64,000 bases of DNA from Dipteronia dyeriana. Taxonomy: Eukaryota > Streptophyta > Magnoliopsida > Sapindales > Sapindaceae. Shown one piece after another: positions 1-9,692 of this stretch. Both the position numbers and the translations under genes were made by a program. The DNA lies in assembly GCA_032871835.1 (NCBI GenBank), contig CM065301.1, positions 11,044,413-11,108,412 on the forward strand, written 5' to 3'. The notes under the pieces are model-generated. The model was not told the DNA's origin. It searched no databases and saw nothing but the letters and a program-made list of their open reading frames with translations. The stretch's first letter is position 1, and every line of letters begins with the position of its first letter.

Positions 1-600
1 CCATCAAGGAAAAACCTTGAAAACACTTTGCACTCATTCATTGAGAAGCAATAATCCATTAACAGCCAAACTGCACAAACCTTGATAGATGTTAAAGATA
101 CCTTAACAAATATTGCTTCTACACTCACCACACACGAAAAAGGTAAGTTTCCATCTCAACCACAACCAAATCCCAAGAGTCAGTCAAGTTCCTATGACAA
201 TAACCAATGCTCAGACCAAGTCAAATCAATTATCATTCTTCGTAGTGGTAAAGTCATAGAAAAACCTATTATTGAATCTTGTAAAAATGATGATGAGTCA
301 TTTTCAAAGGGTAATGAAGGGGTTGATGAAACCACTGTCAACGAAGAAATAATTGAATCCTCACCTACACTTCCATATCCTCAGGCTGTTAAAAATTCAC
401 AGAATTTGAAGCATCCCACAGAGATTTTTAAAATTTTCAAACAGGTAAAGATCAAAATCCCCTTTGTTGGACGCACTCAAACATGTACCTTCATATGCCA
501 AAATTTTGAAGGATCTGTGCACTGTGAAAAGGAATCATCAGGTAAGAAAGAAAGCCATTATGGCTGAACAGGCAAGTTCCATTCTTTCCAATAAAAATGT
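1..600 (+). pseudogene. gag C-terminal part of the Athila-like element
   Basis: An open stretch at 82-567 encodes a hydrophilic, proline- and serine-rich segment followed by the short conserved block LRSGKVIEKP and, further on, LPYPQ. Both are typical of the gag-to-protease linker of plant Athila-type elements. The frame changes between about 464 and 567, where the continuation (SYAKILKDLCTVKR) is in another frame, so at least one indel is present. The start of gag is outside the window. This region would encode the nucleocapsid side of the particle protein; I see no CCHC knuckle in the part present. Confidence 0.7.
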
Positions 601-1294
601 TTTGAAATATAAAGATCCTGGTTGTTCCACTATTTTCTGTATAATTGGTAACTGTAAAATTGAGAATTCTTTACTTGACCTAGGTGCTAATGTAAATTTA
701 CTCCCATAATCAGTTTATCAGCGACTTAAACTTGGTGAGTTAAAGCCGACTTTAACCACACTTTGTCTTGCTGATAGGTCAATTAAAAAACTAAAAGGAA
801 TAGTGGAAGATGTGTTAGTACAAGTCGATAAATTTATCTACCCAGTAGATTTTATTGTCTTGGAAACACCATATATTTTTAATGAGCACAAATCAATTCC
901 TGTTATATTGGGCCGACCATTTTTAGCTACTGCTAATGCCTTGATTAATTGTAGGAATGAAATAATGAGCATGTCTTTTGGAAATATGGAAATTAAGCAT
1001 AATGTTTTCAACATGACTAAAGAACCATTTAATGATGAAAATGAAGATGAAGATGTAGACATTATTGAAACCATTGTTGAAGATCATGTTGTCGAAGAAG
1101 AAGGAGACATTTCAGATTTTAAAGAATTGGAACAAAAAGATGACGTGCCAGAAGAAAAAGCACCTCAACTGGATTTAAAGCCCATACCAGAAGGACTTAA
1201 ATATGCTTACCTTAGAGACAACCAGACTTACCCATTGGTAATCTCTTCTAACCTCACTAAAGAGCAAGAAGGTAAGTTGTTACATGTTTTATAG
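560..1294 (+). pseudogene. gypsy aspartic protease domain (broken)
   Basis: The protease core is seen as LLDLGANVNLLP near 670-708, where a family member would have D-[LST]-G followed by an NLLP turn. A TAA codon directly after NLLP interrupts the frame at about 707-709. The same frame reopens at 803 with the second half, including VDFIVLE and VILGRPFLAT, the retropepsin-like flap and C-terminal strand typical of these elements. The stretch 1020-1190 is acidic (runs of D and E) and links protease to RT. Function in the living family is cleavage of Gag-Pol; this copy is interrupted. Confidence 0.75.
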
Positions 1295-1309
1295 AAAAAT
1301 AAGAAAGCA

Positions 1310-2330
1310 ATTGGTTGGACTTTGAAAGATTTGAAAGGTATTAACCATTTGATTTATTCACATCAAATAAATTTAGATGAAAATGCTAAAACATATCGAT
1401 AACCCCAAAGAAGACTTAACCCACACATGAAAAAAGTTGCCAAGACTGAAGTCCTTAAATTACTTGACGTGGGAATTATCTACCCTATCTCTGATAGTAA
1501 GTGGGTGAGTGCTACACAAGTTGTGCCTAAAAAATCTGGAATAACTGTTGTTAAAAATGAAAAGGGTGAGTTAATTCCAACTCGTGTTCCATTTAGTTGG
1601 CGCATGTGCATTGATTATAGAAAATAAAATGATGCCACTAGAAAAGATCATTTTCCCCTTCCATTCCTTGACCAAATTTTAGAAAGAGTAGCATGACATC
1701 CCTAGTACTGCTTTCTTGATGGGTATTCAGGATACTATCAAATTCCCATTGCATTAGAAGACCAAGAAAAAACCACATTCACATATCCCTTTGGAACCTT
1801 TGCATTTAGAAGAATGCCATTTGGTTTATGTAATGCTCCGACCACATTTCAACGATGCATGCTAAGCATTTTTAGTGATATTATTGAACATTGTTTAGAG
1901 GTCTTTATGGATTATTTAACTGTGTTTGGGGAATTCTTTTGATAAATGTCTAAATAACTTGGAAAGAGTCTTGAAACGTTGTATAGAAAAAAGACTTGTG
2001 CTTAACTGGGAAAAGTGTCATTATATGGCCACATCTAAAATTGTTTTGGGTCATGTTGTGTCATCTAAAGAAATTGAGGTTGATAAGGTAAAAATTGAAG
2101 TCATTTCAAAGTTACCACCACCACAAACAGTTAAAGATGTGCAGTCATTTTTATTGCATGCAAGATTTTATAGGAGGTTTATTAAAGATTTCAGTGTCAT
2201 ATCTAAACCACTTTGTAACCTCTTATTAAAAGATGTAAAATTTGAATGGACACAAGAGTGTGGAGAGTCTTTTAAAAAGATAGTTGACCTTTTAACGTCT
2301 GCTCCTATCATGCAATCCCTTGATTGGTCA
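1310..2330 (+). pseudogene. gypsy reverse transcriptase domain (broken, catalytic Asp lost)
   Basis: Conserved RT blocks appear in order: VVPKKSG (about 1522), SWRMCIDYRK (about 1593), GYYQIP-like sequence (about 1730), FAFRRMPFGLCNAP (about 1803), the active-site block around 1900, and FYRRFIKDFS (about 2166). The active site reads FMDY rather than the expected F/Y-x-D-D, because the second aspartate codon has become tyrosine. In-frame stops occur at about 1627 and in 1690-1730, and the frame changes before 1926. The domain would copy element RNA into DNA; this copy cannot. Confidence 0.8.
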
Positions 2331-2874
2331 TCGCCTTTTGAATTGATGTGTGAAACAAGTGATTTTGCTGTTGGAGCTATCTTAGGACAAAGAAGAGAAG
2401 GTTGTGATTTATTACGCAAGTAAAACTTTAAATAGTGCACAAATGAATTACACCACCACTGAGAAAGAATTACTTGTTGTGATATTTGCATTGGATAAAT
2501 TTCGGTCATACTTGATTGGTGCTTCAACCATTGTTTTTACTGATCATGCTGCTTTGAAGTATTTAATGTCTAAACAGGATGCAAATCCAAGATTGATTCA
2601 TTAGATTTTGTTGCTACAAGAATTCAATCTCACAATCAAGGACAAAAAGGGGGCTGAAAATGTCATTACAGACCATTTATCACAACTCACCGCTGAGTCG
2701 TCATTTGATAAAGCGCTCATCAATGATTCTTTTCCTAATGATCTTTTATTTTCTATCACAATTTTACTTTGGCATGCTGACATTGTTAATTATCTTGCAA
2801 CAGGAATGATGCCACTCGATTGGAATGCACAGGACAAAAATAAATTTTTGACCGAGGTAAAACATTTTTACTAG
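2310..2874 (+). pseudogene. gypsy RNase H domain (broken)
   Basis: The RNase H core is visible as [17 protein letters not shown] (about 2350-2400), where the family has an aspartate in place of this glutamate, followed by [19 protein letters not shown] and [11 protein letters not shown] frame change joins 1926-2423 to 2404-2604, and a TAG after ANPRLIH near 2602 splits the end. The following segment (GAENVITDHLSQL) is the usual RNase H-integrase connection. It would degrade RNA in the RNA-DNA hybrid. Confidence 0.75.
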
Positions 2875-4056
2875 GATGACCAGTACTTATTCAAGTATTG
2901 TCCTGATCAAATTGTTCGATGGTGTATTCCAGGCAATGAGGTAAGTAGTGTCATTGAATTTTGTCATTCTGAAGCATGTGGTGGTCATTTTTCGTTAAAG
3001 AAAACGGCTGTAAAAATCTTGCAGTGTGGATTTTATTGGCCCACATTGTTTAAAGATGCACATGCATTATGTAAAACCTGTGAAAATTGTCAAAAGTTAG
3101 GATCCATTTCCAAGTGAAACATGATGCCTTTAAACCCCATTCTTTTCAATGAAATATTTGATTGTTAGGGTATTGATTTTGTGGGTCCATTTCCACCATC
3201 ATTTGGATTTTTGTACATTTTGGTTACCGTTGATTATGTGTCAAAATGGGTTGAGGCAATTCCTTGTTGAAATAATGATCACAAAGCAGTGATTAAGTTT
3301 TTGAAGGAAAATCTTTTGAGTCGATTTGGAATCCCTCGAGCCATTATCAGTGTTGGAGGCAAACACTTTTGTAACAAACCTTTTGAGTCTTTAATGAAGA
3401 AATATGGAGTCACACAAAAAATTGCCACACCATACCACCCTAAAACAAGTTGTCAAGTTGAGTTAGCAAATAGGGAGATAAAACATATCTTGCAAGAAAC
3501 GGTTAACCTTGATCGAAAAAATTGGCCTCTTAGACTAAATGATGCACTTTGGGCTTACCGCACTGCATTCAAAACATCTTTGGGTATGTCTCCTTATCGT
3601 TTAGTTTATGGAAAACCTTGCCACTTACTTGTTGAACTTGAGAAAAAGCATATTGGGCCATTAAATCTTTCAATTCTAACCTAAATGATGCTGTTGAATT
3701 GCGCAAGTTGTAAATAAATAAACTTGAAGAATTAAGAAATAATGCATATGAAAATGCAAAAATTCTTAAAGAAAAATCTAAAACCTTTCATGACAGACAA
3801 ATTTTAAGAAGATCATTTGAAGTTGGTCAAAAGGTTTTGCTTTATAATTCTCGACTTCATTTATTTTCTAGCAAATTGAAATCAAAATAGAGTGGTCCAT
3901 TTGTTGTGAAACACGTGTATCCATATGGTGCCAACGACATTGAAAATCCTAGGAATGGTAAAGTGTTTAAAGTAAATGGACAACGTGTGAAACCATTCTT
4001 AGAAAATACAGATTTTCAAAAAGACTCTGCAGTCCTTTTTGACCCTTGTTACAAAG
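2875..4056 (+). pseudogene. gypsy integrase (broken, one catalytic Asp replaced)
   Basis: The HHCC zinc domain is readable near 2965-3110 (CHSEACGGHFSLKKT, then CKTCENCQK). The catalytic core follows: VGPFPPSFG (about 3182), then ISVGGKHFC (about 3350), where the family has SDGG so the second catalytic Asp is Val, and [15 protein letters not shown] (about 3440) with the expected Glu. The downstream part ([15 protein letters not shown]) is strongly conserved. The C-terminal segment continues to VKPFLEN and DPCYKG near 4050, interrupted by stops at 3682 and 3889. This enzyme would insert element DNA into chromosomes. Confidence 0.8.
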
Positions 4057-4147
4057 GTGAGTAAACAAATCTTTTGCTTTTGGCTTTATTTGTGTTTGCA
4101 ATTATTAATTTTGTTTTTGTTCGCTTTTACGTTTTGAATTTTTGCAG
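4057..4147 (+). other. candidate spliceosomal intron between integrase and cargo region
   Basis: The end of the integrase frame runs into AAAG followed by GTGAGTAAAC, a near-ideal plant 5' splice site. Ninety-one bases later a T-rich tract ends in TTTTTGCAG followed by GATTAA, a strong 3' splice site. The interior is T-rich as plant introns are. I infer splicing from sequence only. A spliced subgenomic RNA would let a retrotransposon express genes downstream of pol. Confidence 0.45.
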
Positions 4148-4281
4148 GATTAATTTCTAGGTTCAGTTTTTGCTTGGTGTGTTTTGCTATATAACCCCAG
4201 TTAAGTGGCGGATAACGATACTCTTTGACAATTCAAGTCGGTTTAATTCAGTTTCCTAAATAACTGATCCCAAAACAAGGC

Positions 4282-4902
4282 ATGTATAAAATTTTCACAA
4301 ACCTGCGAAAACATTTTCCATCGTTGCCCCAAAATGCTCTGAAAAAGATTTACAAAGAACGTTCCAAACGATTACGTATACTGATGATAAACAATATTCC
4401 TGTTGAAATTCGCTGGTTTATAGAAGCTAAGGTACGTCTAGCAGGTAAGTCTGCTGATTCATTTATATCTTACATGCCTGGTTTTCGAAGAAGTAACCTT
4501 GCAAAAAAAAATGAAGAGCTAAGAAGTTAGGGGTTACTTGTCACAAATGTACACGTGTAACTTGCAACACACGTTGTCGTTCTTTAGGAATGGTGTCTAA
4601 TCGGGAAGATAAAATTTTATTCATTAGGCATGGTTTGTGTATGGAGTCATTGGATAATATCCTAACGACTCTTGATGCACATCCTAGTGGATATGTGTAA
4701 ATGGCAATTGACCGATTATGGCCACAATTTCAAAAATAGCATGCACAATATAGTCTTGGGAATTTGACTTTAAAAGACCATATTTGCCAATTTATAAGAA
4801 AATTGGATGGGATGCATATCCCCGACCCATAGAGGGCGTTGAAGCCGTTTCTGGACATAAAACCAGAGGAAGATGTGAACCACAATCACAACTACCAGTA
4901 AA
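4282..4902 (+). pseudogene. unrecognised accessory ORF downstream of integrase
   Basis: I do not recognise this. An 82-codon frame from the ATG at 4282 is basic and hydrophilic (MYKIFTNLRKHFPSLPQNAL). After a stop at 4528 a neighbouring frame stays protein-like to about 4900, with CHKCTRVTCNTRC (two close cysteine pairs), FIRHGLCMESLDNIL and DGMHIPD, broken by three more stops. The pattern suggests one ancestral ORF of roughly 200 codons with later damage. It sits between integrase and the LOG-type gene and may be element cargo. A possible donor site (GTAAATATCC at 4898) follows. It could be an env-like remnant, but I see no signal peptide or membrane segment. Confidence 0.35.
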
Positions 4903-5052
4903 TATCCTTTTGTTTTTATTATCTTTTTCCTTCCGCATTTAATGTCTTTTGTAATTATTGTTGTTTACTTTTGATTTTTGAACCATTTGGATCTAATATC
5001 ATTGACAAATACACCACTCTATAATATCATTTGTTTTCCTTTTTGCTTCAAG
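4898..5052 (+). other. candidate second intron or leader upstream of the LOG-type gene
   Basis: A GTAAATATCC donor-like site at 4898 begins a strongly T-rich stretch without protein-like frames that runs to about 5045, followed by possible AG acceptors (for example after GCTTCA at 5052). This could be an intron or simply an AT-rich spacer giving the LOG-type gene its own leader. Sequence evidence alone is weak. Confidence 0.25.
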
Positions 5053-5093
5053 CACTCATAAACATTCAAAAGAAAAATTCAGAGAGTGCATTA

Positions 5094-5743
5094 ATGGCAT
5101 CACCTTCAACTAAACGATTCACAAACATTTGTGTGTTTGGTGGCACTAACTATGGAAAATACAGAGAGTTTGTTGAGGCCACAACTCATCTTGGTAAGGT
5201 TTTAGCTGAGCGAAAAATACACCTAGTGTATGAAGGAGGTAACTTAGGATTAATGGGGTATGTTTCACGAGCTGCATGAGACGGAGGTAGTCAAGTTCTG
5301 AGTATTGTCCCAAAACCTATGGCCGCAGTAGACATCATTAGAAAGACAAACGGCGAAGAGCTAGCTGTTTCAGGTATGCCTGAGAGATTGACTGCTATGT
5401 TGCATCATGCTGATGTGTTTATAGCTTTGCCAAGTGGTTTTGGAACCTTAGAAGAAATCTTTACAATGGCATCCTGGGCGCAACTGCACATCCATGAGAA
5501 ACCCATCAGTTTGTTGAATGTTAATAAATTTTATGATGGTTTGCTTTCATTTCTTGATCATGCTCAGAAAAATTATTACATTCCACCTTCAATCCGAAAA
5601 ATCTTTATCCTTCAAGTCCTCATGAGCTAATTGACCAGTTACAAGCTTTCAATTATAAGCCAGATCCTTCAACCTCCAAAATTGATTGGTCAATTGATGA
5701 AGAGAACAAGAAACACAAAATTGATCTGAATCTCAGTTTGTGA
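5094..5743 (+). pseudogene. LOG-like: LOG-type cytokinin riboside 5'-monophosphate phosphoribohydrolase carried by the retrotransposon (broken)
   Basis: LOG enzymes release active cytokinin bases from their ribotides in the cytosol and nucleus. The frame from ATG 5094 (MASPSTKRF) shows the family in order: NICVFGG (family CVFCGS), LGKVLAERKIHLVYEGG (family LVYGGG, one Gly is Glu), LGLMGYVSRA, IVPKPM, SGMPERLTAM with the conserved Arg, the signature PSGFGTLEE (family PGGxGTxxE, first Gly is Ser, Glu kept), WAQLHIHEKP and LLNVNKFYDGLL. TGA at 5277 falls where the family has a residue before DGG, and a frame change near 5600 precedes a tail (PHELIDQLQAF) ending at TGA 5743. No introns interrupt it, whereas plant LOG genes have several, so it looks RNA-derived. 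It lies after integrase and before the polypurine tract. Confidence 0.85.
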
Positions 5744-5894
5744 TTGTCCCATGGTTTTTATGCATTTTATTTTCCTTTATTTTGTATTTCTTTTGTTGTT
5801 TTGTAGGATTTTGTTGTCTTTCAAGTTGTTCAGGTGATATCTTCTAAACCTTAACTCTTTCTAAAGACATTAGGGACAATGTCTTGTTCTGGTT

Positions 5895-5908
5895 GGGGGG
5901 AGGGGATA
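5895..5908 (+). promoter_or_regulatory. polypurine tract of the Athila-like element
   Basis: The tract GGGGGGAGGGGATAG follows the block ATTAGGGACAATGTC, a wording often found just before the 3' LTR of plant gypsy elements. It would prime plus-strand DNA synthesis. TG at 5911 is the likely first LTR base. Confidence 0.65.
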
Positions 5909-6409
5909 GTTGATTCAATAACTTTTGATTTTCAAAAAAGAAAAAAAAAACTAACTTCTGACCATTTTTTTTTGTAAAGATGACCGAGTAAGGAGATCTT
6001 TTAGATACTTCTGAGACGCATATTTGTAGTTTTGATGCATTTTTTTCCTCTCTTCTGGCTATTCAAATTTATAAACTCTCCATTGTGATATCATTGATTA
6101 ATCTTTTGTTCATTAAGTCATCTTGAGAAATTTTTCAAACTATTCTAGACACATACACATTGACACGTGATTATGTGCAGTAAGTTGAGATTTTATGATA
6201 TTTAGTTCTGAAACATCAGTCAAGGGTAACAACCAAAGTTAGTGGTCTTGTTTAAAAATATATATAGTAATAATAATAATAATTTTGTGTGTTGTGACCA
6301 AAACTCTTTCTTAGTAACCGGGCCTCATGCCTCAGTAAGCATAGAGTGTTCACGTAAAACGGTGGAGTCTGGATAAGAATAAAGTGCAGTTCCATAGCCT
6401 CTTTAACTC

Positions 6410-6655
6410 GAGCAATTAAGTCTGAGGGGTGCTTTAACACCTAATGCCCTAAGACCAACTGGTTTGGGAGTCATTGACCCAAAGCTCGTTACACGGGTTA
6501 AAGAGAAAGCTTAAGGGAACTGTACTATTAAAAAAAAAACATTTGCAATCCGAGTAATTAAGCATGTAGGAGTGTTATAACACTTAATGCCCTAAAGCCA
6601 ACTGGTTTGGGAGTCATTGGCCAAAAGCTCGCTACATAGATTAAAGATGGAATGT
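6410..6655 (+). repeat. 142-bp direct repeat, two diverged copies, inside the LTR
   Basis: Two copies of a segment containing AATGCCCTAA, CCAACTGGTTTGGGAGTCAT and AAAGCTCG[CT]TACA start at about 6410 and 6552. They differ by scattered substitutions and are separated by an A-run. They lie in the U3 half of the LTR, upstream of the TATA box. Confidence 0.75.
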
Positions 6656-7379
6656 TTGTTTCCAATTTTGTTATATTAAAAAAAAAACCAAAAAATAAAA
6701 ATAAAAAAGGAGAAGAATAAATAAAACTACTGCCTAAGGAAGAAGCCCTGATGAGATTCCAGAATGAAAATGTTGCTTGATTTTAATTGAATCTCATAGT
6801 TATTGTGTTGATCTTTATTGAGCACAAGAAAGTTTGATTGATAACTCAATTGATGACTGGTTGTCATAAGGTGAGAAAAGAGGTATGGGAGAGTTTGTCT
6901 ATTTGGTAGTTTAGAGATTTGAATTTGAGTTTTTACTATTTTCGCTTTAATTGCTAGGGACTGGCAATAAAATGGTTGAGGGGTGTGATTAACACTGAAA
7001 AGTGTACGTTTACTAAGGGATAATATCATCATTTTACATTTCCAATATGATTAATTCCACAATGTAGACATAATTTCGTTCGCTCGCTTAAATAAATGTG
7101 TTGTGTAGTAATCAGTGTATTTTTCTTTGTATTTCTCTTTGTATTTCAGAGGTAATTCGATCAATTTAAAATTATGGAGAAGTCAGATGGCAAAACAAAT
7201 TTCGTTTTCAAGTTTAGAACGTCAAAAACCATAGAAAGACCACGAAGGATATTTTTATACTTTTGACTATCCACTGTTCACAGTTGACTTTCATTGTTCC
7301 TGATGAAGTGTCATATTCCTATTGGCCCAAACTATGAGTGCATCGTACATGCGGCTGCAGAGAATAATATTCTAGAAGT

Positions 7380-7490
7380 CGGTGCACTGTTCACTATTCA
7401 CTTTCACGGATGCGTTTACTGTTCACTGTCACTTTTCACTGCTCACTATTCACTTTCACGGATACGTTTACTGTTCACTGTTCACTATTT
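7380..7490 (+). repeat. short TTCACT-type tandem repeats upstream of the LTR TATA box
   Basis: The motif TTCACTTTCACGGATRCGTT occurs twice (about 7398 and 7449), with interspersed TTCACTGTTCACT units. The array ends about 70 bases before the TATA box, so it could be an enhancer-like U3 repeat. This is inference from position. Confidence 0.65.
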
Positions 7491-7561
7491 GCTGATCATG
7501 TGGCAATATCTGGACGCTCCATTATAAATTCATCCGATGTTCAATTTTCATCCGTATTTTG

Positions 7562-7568
7562 TATAAAT
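7562..7568 (+). promoter_or_regulatory. TATA box of the LTR promoter
   Basis: TATAAAT followed by AGGGGGTCTCTCCCCC is a clear TATA element in an otherwise AT-rich but TATAAA-poor U3. Transcription would begin about 30 bases downstream, around 7595. Confidence 0.6.
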
Positions 7569-7779
7569 AGGGGGTCTCTCCCCCTAATTTCGATATTCTG
7601 AATCCAAATATGATATTAGATTTGTGAATTTCTCTCTTTTGTTCTCAAATTCTCAGTTTAAATAAAATAACTATTTTCTAGTTAAATTATGTCTGGCTAA
7701 TTTTATATAGCTGTGGCCAAAGGTGATACTGTTGGTATGGAAAATATGATCCAATTTTGTTAAGTTTATTATTCTTATG

Positions 7780-8076
7780 TTTTCTCCCCTTTGATCTTTG
7801 TGGAGTTTTTGACTCACTGTAGACAGACATATATTGTCTAGCACATTAGGTACTTTTACCCATATCTATCAAAGAGTGGCTTCTCCCCTCTGATCTTTGT
7901 GGAGTTTTTGACTCACTGTAGACAGACAGATATTGTCTAGCACAATGAGTATTTTTACCCATATCTATCAGAGAGTGGTTTTTCCCCTCTAATCTTTGTG
8001 GAGTTTTGACTCACTGTAGACAGACAGATGTTGTCTAGCACAGTGAGTACTTTTACTCATATCTATCAGAGAGTGG
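7780..8076 (+). repeat. three tandem 99-bp repeats in the LTR
   Basis: Units begin near 7780, 7880 and 7979, each with CTTTGTGGAGTTTT, GACTCACTGTAGACAGACA, TTGTCTAGCACA and CATATCTATCA. They lie downstream of the TATA box, so they would be in the R/U5 part of element RNA. They differ by only a few bases each. Confidence 0.85.
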
Positions 8077-8377
8077 TCAGTGAAGTGGAATACCATCCTA
8101 TTAATCTGGACTAAATATTAATTATTGGATCATATTCAAATTACCAACAGTGGATCCCTTAGCCCCAGTTTTAATTTTAATTGATTTACATTTTATAACA
8201 AGCTTAGTAATTATCTAGATAATTAAGATTACAAAGACAAGTGAACTACCTCCCTGTGGTTCGACTCGGTCTTACCGGTTAGTTTATTACTATGACACTC
8301 TTATCCTTGGGAGTAGGAACACTTCTTTAGGACGTGTCACCTCTCAAGGAGGGCTAAGTTATATAATTTTTTAAAGT

Positions 8378-8526
8378 GACATTATAATAAAATTTTATTA
8401 ATTGAAAAGTGTACACATATATAAGGAAAACATAACAAGTTTAATAAAAAAAAGTACGACATTATAATAAAATTTTATTAATCGAAAAGTATACACAAAT
8501 AAGGAAAACATAACAAGGTTAATCTA
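8378..8526 (+). repeat. 80-bp tandem direct repeat
   Basis: The segment starting GACATTATAATAAAATTTTA occurs at 8378 and 8458, each continuing through GTACACA and AAGGAAAACATAACAAG. The DNA is AT-rich and non-coding. The second copy is cut at its end by the small retroposon insertion at 8531. Confidence 0.8.
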
Positions 8527-8530
8527 AAAA

Positions 8531-8610
8531 CTTGTTAGCCTGGTTTCTGTCCAGGCTTTGTTGCTTTTCGGTTGGCCTTTGTGGCTTTTAATAAAATGCA
8601 ATTAAAAAAA
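8531..8610 (+). mobile_element. 80-bp 5'-truncated retroposon with an 18-bp target-site duplication
   Basis: An 80-base insert ending in a short poly-A run (ATTAAAAAAA) after AATAAAATGC is flanked on both sides by the same 18 bases, starting ACAAGGTTAATC, at 8513-8530 and 8611-8628. A long perfect target duplication plus a terminal A-run is the hallmark of LINE-type reverse transcription into the chromosome. The insert is too short to name; it is probably the 3' end of a LINE or SINE. Confidence 0.75.
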
Positions 8611-8899
8611 ACAAGGTTAATCTAAAAAAGGATGATAAGAGATTTGTTAGATGTTAAACCTCTTATACCTATACTATAGGGTTACGGGTTTGAATCATCC
8701 CCTCCCTAAAAAATCTCGAATTATTTAATAGTGCAATACTTTAAAAAAGTTTAATCTAAAAATGATTTAAAATAAGGACAAAAATATAATTCATAGTAAT
8801 AGATTTTTAATTGTTTTGGCAAAATATATTTTTAATTGTTAATAAAAAATTGGAAAAGAATCAGCTAGTTCAGCCCAAGCTGATTTGCATGTTGCTCCG

Positions 8900-8900
8900 C

Positions 8901-8963
<63 letters not shown>
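8900..8963. repeat. compound (CT)n(AT)n microsatellite
   Basis: About 13 CT units run directly into about 18 AT units. The stretch 8629-9563 around it is AT-rich and holds no other feature that I can support. Confidence 0.95.
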
Positions 8964-8967
<4 letters not shown>

Positions 8968-9692
8968 TATAGATAAAAAGAAAGAAATTTTCTAATGATG
9001 ACTTTTTACTATGCATACTTTAAACGCCATTGATGAAATTTAATGGAATATATTAAATCTTGATTTGATTTTTTATGTGGATGATAAAAACATTGAATAC
9101 ATTTATGGAAAAAAATTGAAAACTTTTCAGGTACATGAACTAATTTTTTTCGACTTTTTTGAAGATACAACATTTAAAAATAGGGAAATATAAGAAGAAA
9201 AAAGTAATGTTTCTTTACCCAAATTTAGTGTCTAAATTTGATACACAAATGACGTGGCAACACTCTAATTCGGTCATTTAAATCATGCAAATATAATACA
9301 ATCTAAATAAATTGATTGTAATGTTTCCATATCATTTGAGCACCATATTGAGCAAAGTAACATTATTGAAGAAAATATAGTTCTCAAATCCAAAAACAAT
9401 TCAATTTTTTTACCAAATGTGTATTTTAGTTTTCTTAAGATTCATACAAAAAATCCCATCGAAAAATATTCAATTACATGCAATTTCATCAAACGTGATC
9501 ATTGTATTAAAATAAGGGAGCGCCGATAGAAAAGGTTATATATACACACACACATAAGGAAGGGCCAGGGATATAATTTTTGACATGAAAATTGACACGA
9601 TTTCATAACCATTAGATTATTGTGATGTGGATGGTTATGATCCATTGAATTTATTTATTTTTCCTCTCTCCATATTAATATTTTCCTTCATA

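Larger units (their letters stand above)
1..8339 (+). mobile_element. Athila-like Ty3/gypsy LTR retrotransposon, 5' part outside window, carrying a LOG-type gene
   Basis: Reading left to right the + strand holds the end of gag, aspartic protease, reverse transcriptase, RNase H and integrase, then a non-retroviral cargo region, a polypurine tract near 5895-5908 and a long LTR to about 8339. The order PR-RT-RH-INT defines Ty3/gypsy. The RT wording (SWRMCIDYRK, MPFGLCNAP) and the integrase wording ([26 protein letters not shown]) resemble the plant Athila group. The 5' LTR and primer site lie before the window, so target duplications cannot be checked. Many stops and frameshifts, plus lost catalytic residues in RT and integrase, show that this copy cannot move by itself. 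Lineage assignment is from remembered family wording, not a search. Confidence 0.85.
5911..8339 (+). repeat. 3' LTR of the Athila-like element
   Basis: The LTR starts with TG just after the polypurine tract. It ends near TGTCA at 8339, after the block CCCTGTGGTTCGACTCGGTC that commonly lies near the 3' end of plant gypsy LTRs. The partner LTR is outside the window, so both edges are estimates (about 2.43 kb). It contains three internal repeat blocks: a 142-bp direct repeat (6410-6655), TTCACT-rich short repeats (7380-7490) and three 99-bp units (7780-8076). A TATA box lies at 7562. Small open frames inside it have no family features. Confidence 0.65.

Noticed and set aside
5031..5093. Upstream in-frame extension of the LOG-type frame before ATG 5094
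   Set aside because: The extension is T-rich spacer sequence without LOG features; family proteins start close to the MASPSTKRF position.
7294..7601. Two overlapping forward frames in the LTR
   Set aside because: Formed by TTCACT-type repeats next to the TATA box; no homology recognised.
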